Positions 6,593 to 12,734 of a stretch of DNA of 13,571 bases are shown here, piece after piece (the first letter of the stretch is position 1; every line of letters begins with the position of its first letter). The stretch is from NCBI GenBank assembly GCA_011773575.1, contig WVXJ01000218.1:1-13571 (forward strand), read 5' to 3'. Both the position numbers and the translations under genes were made by a program. The DNA is from Armatimonadota bacterium (lineage in GTDB: Bacteria > Armatimonadota > Hebobacteria > Hebobacterales > WVXJ01). The notes below the pieces were generated by a model that saw only the letters and a program-made list of their open reading frames with translations, was not told where the DNA came from and ran no database searches.

Positions 6593-7732
6593 ATGCATCG
6601 CATCTTATTGACCGGAGTTGGCAGTCCCGCTTCACAGAATGTGCTTCGTTCTCTGCGTGACGCGCCGGAGCCGCTCTATATCGTTGGGGCGGACGCCAAC
6701 CGTTATCATCTGGAATGGGGTGATTTGAATCGCGCCTATGAGGCACCGATGACTGACAGCCCCGAATACTTACCCTTCCTGTTGGCATTGATTGAGCGTG
6801 AGAAAATTGAGTTTGTCCACGGCCAGCCGGATTGGGAAGTCGCCTGGCTGGCGAAACATACGAATCTTCTTCCCGCCCGCACACTGCTGCCGAAGCCGGC
6901 AGTGGTTGCCTCCTGTCAGGACAAGGCGATCTGTGCCTATTGCTGGCATGAAGCGGGCTTGCGGCGTGATCCGCTGCGCATGATTCGGAATCACGCTGAT
7001 CAGGAGAAAGCGGCGAAAGCGCTGGGGCTGCCTTTGTGGCTCCGCGCCACCTCCGGGGCCGGTGCCCGCGGCAGTTGCAGGGTGGAGAACCTGGAACAGG
7101 GCCGCGCCTGGCTGGATTTCTGGAGCGCGCGAGGTGTAGGCTGGCAGTTTATGGCCCAGGAATATCTGCCGGGCCCTGAGTTTGCTTTTCAGTCGGTGTG
7201 GCATAAGGGCCGGCTTGTGACTTCCGCTACGCGGGAGCGCCTGGAGTTCGTCTTTCCTCAGCACGCGCCCAGTGGTGTAACCAGCAGTCCGGTCGTAGCG
7301 CGAAGTGTGCATAATGCACAGGTGAACGAGATTGCTTCTCAGGCAATTCTGGCCGTGGATCCGAGGCCGAATGGCATCTATTGTGTGGATTTGAAGTGTG
7401 ATTCAGAAGGGATACCGCGCCCTACGGAGATAAATGCGGGACGTTTCTTCACCACGAGTTATTTCTTCACCGCGGCGGGAGCGAACATGCCCTACCAGTA
7501 TCTGCTTCTTGGCTTGGGGCGTGAATCTATCTCCATGCCGCAATATGATGCAGTACCCGCGGGGCTCTACTGGATTCGACATATTGACTGTGGGTGGGTG
7601 CTGTGCGCGGAAGACACATGGCGCGCCATCTCCAAGGAGGAAGTACTCTCCAGCAAGACCGCCGTCACAGCTCACCTAACACCCGAACAAGATCTCTCGG
7701 CACCCGTCTTCGCGGGACAGGCCGGGGGATAG
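6593..7732 (+). CDS. Stand-alone ATP-grasp ligase, carbamoyl-phosphate-synthetase-like
   Basis: This 379-residue cytoplasmic enzyme starts with a Rossmann-like pre-ATP-grasp domain (ILLTGVGSPASQNVLRSL, 4-21), and Asp34 in VGADAN may sit at its ligand site. The ATP-grasp fold follows at about 105-310. LWLRATSGAGARGS (149-162) is the ATP-binding lysine/glycine-loop region, QEYLPGPEF (189-197) the hinge, and D266 plus E279/N281 in VDLK and PTEINAGRF the metal-binding acidic residues. Ligases of this type activate a carboxylate with ATP and join it to an amine or thiol. The partner substrate is unknown. The ATG has AGGGAGGA 6 nt upstream. It is the last gene of the cassette, so amide-linked modification of a sugar or peptide is a reasonable inference. 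Confidence 0.85.
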   Translation: MHRILLTGVGSPASQNVLRSLRDAPEPLYIVGADANRYHLEWGDLNRAYEAPMTDSPEYLPFLLALIEREKIEFVHGQPDWEVAWLAKHTNLLPARTLLPKPAVVASCQDKAICAYCWHEAGLRRDPLRMIRNHADQEKAAKALGLPLWLRATSGAGARGSCRVENLEQGRAWLDFWSARGVGWQFMAQEYLPGPEFAFQSVWHKGRLVTSATRERLEFVFPQHAPSGVTSSPVVARSVHNAQVNEIASQAILAVDPRPNGIYCVDLKCDSEGIPRPTEINAGRFFTTSYFFTAAGANMPYQYLLLGLGRESISMPQYDAVPAGLYWIRHIDCGWVLCAEDTWRAISKEEVLSSKTAVTAHLTPEQDLSAPVFAGQAGG

Positions 7733-7745
7733 ACTACCCCCCCAC
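7725..7745. terminator. Weak G/C hairpin between convergent genes
   Basis: A GGGGG run at the 3' end of the ATP-grasp gene can pair with the following CCCCC run around loop ATAGACTA. It sits in the 38-bp gap between convergent genes, where termination is needed. No T-run follows on either strand, so intrinsic termination is doubtful. Confidence 0.25.
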
Positions 7746-7770
7746 CACTTCCACAGACACACCCCCGCTT

Positions 7771-9207
7771 TCAGCGCGACATTCGCAGGGGAATGTCGTA
7801 AGTGAATTCAGTAGAGGGAATTCCGGCCTTTCCCTGCCGCGCAGTGCGGAGGTCTATGCCCTTGTTATCGGTCAGATCAGGGCCGAGGCTGTAGATGAAG
7901 TAACCATCACCCACCCGTTGATAGACGAGGGGTTTTCCGGTGAATGGATCTTTCTCGATTTCCCAGCGTTCACCAATCTGCTCCAAGGAATCAGGATACT
8001 CACCATGTTCGATTTGATATGCCCGCAGGGCTAATGCAGCCTGTGCCACGCGCAATTCTGCGAGCAGTCCATCTCGCTTCCCATGCAATCTCGGGTAAAC
8101 GGGGCTAAGCATTGAGGATACAGGGGCGTACCAAACCTGTTGGGGCTGCTCTTTCAGCTGCGGGTAATCGTCTCGGCTTTGCGCATATGTCTTGTGGGAG
8201 AGTTTGACGATCTGCGCCATCGTCTGAAGGTAGCGGATCTTGTCGAGTTTCAGAAGAGGTTCCCATACGGGACGAATGACAGGCCAGGCGCGTGTCAATG
8301 CGCGTTCCGCCGCTCGCGGTAATCGCTGATGGATTTCCTGGATTGCCGAGAAGACACCATCTCGCCGTACTAAGTCGAAGGCCCAGAGTCCGTTGCACCG
8401 CTCTGTCTTCATTGCAGTTACATAAGGATTGATTACATCTACTTCATCCAGAAGATCGTAAAAGGCGCGAGACTCTGCGGCGGTGGGCGGCGCGGTTGCG
8501 AGTATCTCCGGCAGTGATGCAAACAGTATCCCCATCATGGCGGCGCGTACCAGTTGTGCAACAATCGTCGGCTCTGTTGCAGCATGGTTCCCCATGCGGA
8601 CGATAACAGCGAGGCTCTCGAGCGCTTCTCCGCTGTGCCCACGATGCGCCTCCGCCAGAGCCTTGGCGCAGAGAAGACGCGTTGCCCCTCTCATTTTTGC
8701 CAGATGAGGAAAGATGGCGGCGAAGCCCACTTCCCACTTCACGGGGAAGCGAGCCGCGGGCATGAGAGAAGCTTCCTCCAATAATTGTAACTCCTTTTCG
8801 TGTGCGGCTAAGATCTCCTCGACCTGGGCAAGAGTGGGACGCGGGTATTCTCCATGCTCTGGCAGTGAGATGAAATCAGCGATGATCTCATTATCCTCAT
8901 CAGCCGGTAATCCTTCGAAAGCCTGCTGATAGACGAGGGCGGCGTTCTCGGAATCCGGCACCGGCGGCGGGGCCACCTCTGAGACTGTAAGGGGGTCTCC
9001 GGCCCCGCGAATCCGCGCCAACTCCGCCTCCAGCCTGCGGCCGGCGGTGAAGTTGAATATGATGTGCGCAATAATCAGTAATATCAGCAGGGCGATACTA
9101 AAACGCCAGGTCTTTCTCCACAGCCAGCGGATTCCGCGCCATACTGAGCGGGGCAGCAAGGTGAGGGTCGGAAATGCCCCGCCATTTTCGTGCTGCGGGT
9201 CTGTCAT
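7771..9207 (-). CDS. Single-pass membrane protein of unknown function, third gene of the ECF sigma unit
   Basis: This 478-residue protein has a basic N-terminus (RSVWRGIRWLWRKTWR), one membrane helix at about 37-53 and a long exported domain. The middle is helical and lacks recognised catalytic motifs. The C-terminal part has LRVAQAALALRAYQIEHGEYP then DPFTGKPLVYQRVGDGYFIYSLGPD, a module I associate with large membrane-protein families in Planctomycetota, Verrucomicrobiota and Armatimonadota that vaguely recalls pseudopilin C-termini. The ATG overlaps the stop of the preceding gene (ATGA) and GGAG lies 7 nt upstream. Being coupled to a sigma/anti-sigma pair, it is probably a target or sensor partner of that pathway. 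I cannot assign a function. Confidence 0.8.
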   Translation of the reverse strand: MTDPQHENGGAFPTLTLLPRSVWRGIRWLWRKTWRFSIALLILLIIAHIIFNFTAGRRLEAELARIRGAGDPLTVSEVAPPPVPDSENAALVYQQAFEGLPADEDNEIIADFISLPEHGEYPRPTLAQVEEILAAHEKELQLLEEASLMPAARFPVKWEVGFAAIFPHLAKMRGATRLLCAKALAEAHRGHSGEALESLAVIVRMGNHAATEPTIVAQLVRAAMMGILFASLPEILATAPPTAAESRAFYDLLDEVDVINPYVTAMKTERCNGLWAFDLVRRDGVFSAIQEIHQRLPRAAERALTRAWPVIRPVWEPLLKLDKIRYLQTMAQIVKLSHKTYAQSRDDYPQLKEQPQQVWYAPVSSMLSPVYPRLHGKRDGLLAELRVAQAALALRAYQIEHGEYPDSLEQIGERWEIEKDPFTGKPLVYQRVGDGYFIYSLGPDLTDNKGIDLRTARQGKAGIPSTEFTYDIPLRMSR

Positions 9208-9533
9208 CTCAAGTCTCCATTCTGTAGGAGTTTCTCCAGCGCGGTTCTATTTTGCAGAAAGGCCATCATTGTCCCTGTGCCTGGCGAGGGTGCGCTGATT
9301 CTCTGCCCATCACCCATCAGCCTGTCGAGCCGCGCAGATTGCACCTGTTGGAGCCCTAGGTCGAGGGCCAGCAACCCCAGCACACAGAGCGCCCAGGCGA
9401 GTTTCCTTTTCCACTGACGCGTTGTGCGCGGCCGGACACTGCTTAGCAGCCGGCTGCGCAGTTCCGCCGGCGGTTTTGTCGTGGGTAGTGAGCGGAGTTT
9501 CTTCTCCAATTCGAGGTCATCTTTGTGAACCAT
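9204..9533 (-). CDS. Small single-pass membrane protein, probable anti-sigma factor
   Basis: This 109-residue protein has a charged cytoplasmic N-terminus (1-44), one membrane helix at about 45-60 (LAWALCVLGLLALDLG) and a short exported tail. The N-terminal motif PPAELRSRLLSSVRP is of the kind found in short membrane proteins encoded directly after ECF sigma factors. It lacks the HxxxCxxC zinc motif of ZAS anti-sigma factors, so sigma binding is inferred from position and topology only. Its ATG lies 2 nt after the sigma stop, with AGGAGG (9541-9546) inside the sigma gene, indicating coupled expression. It overlaps the next gene by 4 nt. Confidence 0.68.
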   Translation of the reverse strand: MVHKDDLELEKKLRSLPTTKPPAELRSRLLSSVRPRTTRQWKRKLAWALCVLGLLALDLGLQQVQSARLDRLMGDGQRISAPSPGTGTMMAFLQNRTALEKLLQNGDLR

Positions 9534-9535
9534 GA

Positions 9536-10078
9536 TTATTCCTCCTGCAGCCGTCTGCGAAGTTTCTCGACGGCATAACGGTAACGGCTGGCGACCGTAT
9601 TGGGCCGCGTCCGGCTGATTTTGGCGATTTCTGCAAATGTAAGATCCTCATAGGTTTTCAATACCACCACCTCTCGCTGTTCCGGCGGCAGTTCCCGCAG
9701 GGCGGTCTCGATTCGATGTGCGAGCAGTGTCTGATCCGAGCCGAGATTGGCGGTGTCGAAGAAGCGGCCGTCGGCGGGGTCGGCCGGCATCTCCCGTTTG
9801 CGCCGGCGCAGAAATGAGATAGCCTTATGGCGCGCGCTCGCCAGCAGATAGGCGCGGGGATGTTGAATACGGCCGGGATTACGGCGGGCTACTGCGAGAA
9901 AGACCTCGCTCAAGGCATCTTGCGCGTCGGCCGCCGAGCTGAGCATTGCCACCAGCAGGCGATACACCGCAGCCGCGTGCTGGTCATAGAGATGGGCCAG
10001 CACGGCTCCCTCGCCGGCTGCCTTGGGCGTGTCGGCCTTCAATGACTTCTCCGCATAAGATAAGGCCTCCATCGGCAT
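9536..10078 (-). CDS. ECF-type RNA polymerase sigma factor
   Basis: This 180-residue protein is the normal size for ECF sigma factors. Region 2 covers about 26-95: LYDQHAAAVYRLL, then DAQDALSEVFLAVARR, and HPRAYLLASARHKAISFLRRRKR for -10 recognition. Region 4 covers about 118-178, with ELPPEQREVVVLKTYEDLTFAEIA and the helix-turn-helix TRPNTVASRYRYAVEKLRRRL for -35 recognition. It directs RNA polymerase to a dedicated set of promoters. ATG 10078 has GAGGG (10083-10087) 4 nt upstream; a second ATG two codons later is possible. It leads a three-gene coupled unit with a probable anti-sigma factor and a membrane protein. I saw no clear ECF-type autoregulatory promoter upstream. Confidence 0.93.
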   Translation of the reverse strand: MPMEALSYAEKSLKADTPKAAGEGAVLAHLYDQHAAAVYRLLVAMLSSAADAQDALSEVFLAVARRNPGRIQHPRAYLLASARHKAISFLRRRKREMPADPADGRFFDTANLGSDQTLLAHRIETALRELPPEQREVVVLKTYEDLTFAEIAKISRTRPNTVASRYRYAVEKLRRRLQEE

Positions 10079-10165
10079 TTTACCCTCATATTAGTAGAGG
10101 CGGAGGCAGGCCGGTTTTGTCTATCTGGGCTGGATGCCACTTCAAAACTGCCCATGACTGTCTCT

Positions 10166-10248
10166 GAGATTCTTCACTCCGTTCAGAATGACAGAAGCGC
10201 TGTGCCTTCTTGCCCATTCTGTCACCCTGAGCGAAAGCGAAGGGTCTC
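10166..10248. repeat. Long imperfect inverted repeat, dispersed-repeat type
   Basis: Arm 10166-10196 (GAGATTCTTCACTCC...) and arm 10217-10248 (...GCGAAGGGTCTC) are reverse complements over about 31 bases with one indel and several transitions, around a 20-nt loop. The differences are nearly all transitions, which partly preserve pairing as G:U in RNA. Elements like this (one arm translating to a Ser-Glu-Arg-Ser-Glu-Glu-Ser peptide) are well-known dispersed non-coding repeats that generate false gene calls in many genomes. It occupies the 213-bp spacer between the secreted-protein gene and the ECF sigma gene and could also end transcription of the upstream unit. Confidence 0.75.
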
Positions 10249-10291
10249 ATTGCAGGGCCTTCCAGAATGACTGCTAATGGAAAAGAGCGAA

Positions 10292-11479
10292 TCATCGGCT
10301 GGGTCTGCCACCCTCGCCCCCGGAAACGGGGAAAAGGATGCGAATGGCGGTGACATCCATCAGGGCATAGTTGGCCCATTCGGGCAGGGGTTTGGAGAGG
10401 TCGGGATCCAGCTCTACTGAATGGCAAGGGCTCCAGGGGCCATCACCTCTGCGCACCTCCACCAGGAACCGGCTCAGCAAACGCTCTCTCCAATCAGGGA
10501 ATCGGAGGTCATTAGGCCGATAATCGGGCCGTATATACTGATAGAAGAGAGGGGGCATTCCTTCCCAGTGTCCATCAGGTGAGAGAGGCGCGACGATCAT
10601 CCACTGGGTCATGGTCAGGGCGCGGCCCATCTCCGGACTGTGGGAGTGTGCCTCCGGGATTATCTGAAAGCCGGCAATACTCCCCAAGGGGCTGCATGAA
10701 ACATCAATCACTCCCGGGTGATTGGCGCGAACTCTTCCCGCGGCGGCGTATTTTGTTCCGGTGAATCGCCCCACCCCGCGGACAGGCCGGAGCACCCGGC
10801 CGATAACCCGGCGCGAGCCGTCCTGGAATTGCAGCCAGATGAATCCTTCTTCCCGGTTTTCGAAGACGAGTCGCGTGATTTGGTTGGCGAAACCTTCGAC
10901 TACGATCAGCAGGCTTTCTCCCCGGCCGGGCACATAACCCTTCTCGGCAAGATACGTCTCTCCACCCCGTTCAACCCACAGCCGGTTCCCCACGAGCGGC
11001 GCAAAGCCGCCGCCGAAGATTCCTTCTCCCGGCGCGATGTCGGTTATGATGGAGGAAGAAGGGCTGTAGAAAGAGCTGCCTGTTGGAACGATGCCTTTCG
11101 GAATAATGGAGAATACCGCCGCCCGGTCCGCTTCAGGGTCGTAATCGGTGGTAATGTGGATTGCATTTACGGCGGTGGCCGCCACTTGCACCGGCTCCAC
11201 CCACTTGGAGGCGGTGAATCCCTTGGGGGTCACTTTTTCGGCGTGCCTCAACACCCGCCCCAGTCTTTCCCAGGTCAAACCCTTGTCTGTGCTCACGGCT
11301 ATTTCGCCGTCAGGTTCGTTGAGCAAACGAAGGCGGAAATGCTCCGCGAATTCAGAGTGTAGGATGGGACATCGAGAGACTATGCCATTGTCTTGCTCGC
11401 CAGCCCAGGCGCGTGAAACGGTGAGCAGCGCGATAACTGCGGCATAGATTGCCAACTGAAAGTTTCGGAAGGCTCTCAA
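10292..11479 (-). CDS. Secreted protein of unknown function with one Asp-box
   Basis: This 395-residue protein has a Sec signal peptide: basic start, hydrophobic core LAIYAAVIALLTV, and a likely cut after AWA (24-26). The mature part looks beta-rich and includes STDKGLTW (63-70), which fits the Asp-box pattern S-x-D-x-G-x-T-W of sialidase and BNR-like propellers. One copy alone does not establish a propeller. No catalytic residues or family were recognised. The start is TTG at 11479 with GAGGG about 7 nt upstream; an ATG start is not available nearby. It follows cobO by 33 nt and may be co-transcribed, yet nothing ties it to cobalamin. The region after it holds a dispersed palindromic repeat. 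Confidence 0.78.
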   Translation of the reverse strand: MRAFRNFQLAIYAAVIALLTVSRAWAGEQDNGIVSRCPILHSEFAEHFRLRLLNEPDGEIAVSTDKGLTWERLGRVLRHAEKVTPKGFTASKWVEPVQVAATAVNAIHITTDYDPEADRAAVFSIIPKGIVPTGSSFYSPSSSIITDIAPGEGIFGGGFAPLVGNRLWVERGGETYLAEKGYVPGRGESLLIVVEGFANQITRLVFENREEGFIWLQFQDGSRRVIGRVLRPVRGVGRFTGTKYAAAGRVRANHPGVIDVSCSPLGSIAGFQIIPEAHSHSPEMGRALTMTQWMIVAPLSPDGHWEGMPPLFYQYIRPDYRPNDLRFPDWRERLLSRFLVEVRRGDGPWSPCHSVELDPDLSKPLPEWANYALMDVTAIRILFPVSGGEGGRPSR

Positions 11480-11510
11480 CTCACAACCCTCAACTCTGAA
11501 CGCTCAACCG
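11474..11510. repeat. Degenerate short repeat of CTCAAC in the cobO downstream spacer
   Basis: The plus strand carries CTCAAC three times between 11474 and 11510, separated by related CA/CT-rich hexamers (minus strand GTTGAG units). It fills the 33-bp gap after cobO and contributes the GAGGG ribosome binding site and TTG start of the secreted-protein gene. It may be a slippage-prone tract. Confidence 0.45.
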
Positions 11511-11512
11511 TC

Positions 11513-12076
11513 TCAGAACTCAATGCCTTTGCGGGCGGAAATATCGCGCGAGAAGGGATGTTTTACAGAGCGCATCTCTGTTACCAGATCTGCGGCGGCG
11601 ATTACTTCTTCCTTGGCATTGCGGCCCGTGAGCACCAGTTCCACATTGGGAGGTTTCTCTCGAACGAGAGTGAGTATCTCTTCTACTGCAACCAGCCCCA
11701 TATCACAAGCGACATTGATTTCATCACAGATGACGATATCGTATTCTCCGCTCTTCAAGGCCTTGTGGGCGAACGCCAGCGCTTCCTTTGCGCAGGCGCG
11801 GTCGGCCTCTGTGAGTGGCTGTGTCCACCAGGGTTCGTCAGGTAGAGATTTCCTTCCCGCGCCCTGAGCATCCGCGGAAATGGAGACGAAGTGGAATAGT
11901 CCTCCGAAGACCCCGGCTGACAATTCTTCGCCGCTCTTAGTGGCGCCCTTCATGAACTGGATGTAACACACTTTCAGGCCGTGGCCCATCGCCCTCCAGG
12001 CCAGCCCCAGGGAGGCCGTGGTCTTGCCTTTTCCGTCTCCGGTATATACCTGCACCAATCCTCGCTTGAGTCTCAT
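11513..12076 (-). CDS. cobO: Cob(I)yrinic acid a,c-diamide adenosyltransferase (CobA/CobO/BtuR type)
   Basis: This 187-residue cytoplasmic enzyme transfers the adenosyl group of ATP to cob(I)alamin or its precursors, forming the Co-C bond of coenzyme B12. The P-loop GDGKGKTT (13-20) is of the CobA type. YIQFMKG (38-44), the acidic pair D118/E119 in IVICDEIN, VLTGRNA near 148-154 and the final ARKGIEF are family hallmarks. The length is typical. The ATG overlaps the phosphatase stop (ATGA), with AAGG 4 nt upstream. With the CobC-like gene before it this suggests late cobalamin assembly or salvage. No cobalamin riboswitch is visible within the window. Confidence 0.95.
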   Translation of the reverse strand: MRLKRGLVQVYTGDGKGKTTASLGLAWRAMGHGLKVCYIQFMKGATKSGEELSAGVFGGLFHFVSISADAQGAGRKSLPDEPWWTQPLTEADRACAKEALAFAHKALKSGEYDIVICDEINVACDMGLVAVEEILTLVREKPPNVELVLTGRNAKEEVIAAADLVTEMRSVKHPFSRDISARKGIEF

Positions 12077-12732
12077 GTCGCCTTGTCTTCCGCGGCCGCG
12101 AGTGTACCTATGACCGCTTTGGGAAAGATGTGGGCTGTATCGTTGAGGAGAAGCACTCTTCTTTGCTCACCTTCTATACTTATCAGGTTGATGGAGCAAT
12201 TATCCAGCCGCATTGCGGCTCTTCGTGTTGTCGGCATCCCCAGAACCGCGCTGATCATTCGCGCGATGGGCCCGCCGTGGGTAACGATGAGTACATTCTG
12301 CCCGTGGTGAGAGGCGATGATTTGATCCATGCACTTCAGCACCCTCCGGTGCAGGTGATAGCGCGACTCGCCGGCCGGCGGAGCCATGCCGGCATCGCTC
12401 TTTTCGAATGATTGCCACCAGGAGCGGCGCTGTGCCTGGGCGCGGGTTAAACCCTCCAGTTCTCCAAAATCCCGCTCTCTCAACGCGGGGAGTTTCTTGA
12501 CCTGGAGTTTGTGTGGGGCGGCGATTATTTCCGCGCACTGGCTTGCCCTCTTCAGATCACTTGAATAGGCGGCATGAAAGGTGAGTTTTGCCAGGCGCCG
12601 GGCGGTACTGCGTGATTGCCGGCGGCCCTTCGCATTCAATGGGACATCGGTCTGTCCCTGATAGCGGTGTTTCTGGTTCCATTCCGTCTCGCCGTGGCGA
12701 ACAAAGAAGAGGAGTGTCTGTTTCTTCTGCAA
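12073..12732 (-). CDS. Histidine phosphatase family protein, probable alpha-ribazole phosphatase (CobC-like)
   Basis: This 219-residue cytoplasmic phosphatase of the phosphoglycerate-mutase-like superfamily has the phosphohistidine motif FVRHGETEWN (His13), the QGQTDVPLNAKGRRQ segment, YSSDLKRASQCAEII, the acid LRERDFGELEG and the second histidine in VTHGGPIAR. CobC dephosphorylates alpha-ribazole-5'-phosphate or adenosylcobalamin-5'-phosphate in lower-ligand assembly. Adjacency to cobO supports that role, but sugar-phosphate phosphatases look the same in sequence. The start is TTG at 12732 because GGAGG (12742-12738) lies 5 nt upstream; a longer form from TTG 12744 would put that site inside the gene. 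The upstream gene stops 2 nt before this start. It overlaps cobO by 4 nt. Confidence 0.85.
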   Translation of the reverse strand: MQKKQTLLFFVRHGETEWNQKHRYQGQTDVPLNAKGRRQSRSTARRLAKLTFHAAYSSDLKRASQCAEIIAAPHKLQVKKLPALRERDFGELEGLTRAQAQRRSWWQSFEKSDAGMAPPAGESRYHLHRRVLKCMDQIIASHHGQNVLIVTHGGPIARMISAVLGMPTTRRAAMRLDNCSINLISIEGEQRRVLLLNDTAHIFPKAVIGTLAAAEDKAT

Positions 12733-12734
12733 TG

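Noticed and set aside
10079..10165. ECF autoregulatory promoter before the sigma gene
   Set aside because: No GGAAC-type -35 with a matching -10 at suitable spacing could be found.
10086..10427. 113-codon minus-strand frame through the dispersed repeat
   Set aside because: Its sequence includes the SERSEES peptide typical of translated palindromic repeats, a known source of spurious gene calls.
10718..11362. 214-codon plus-strand frame within the secreted-protein gene
   Set aside because: The minus-strand frame has a signal peptide, a ribosome binding site and operon context; the plus frame has none.
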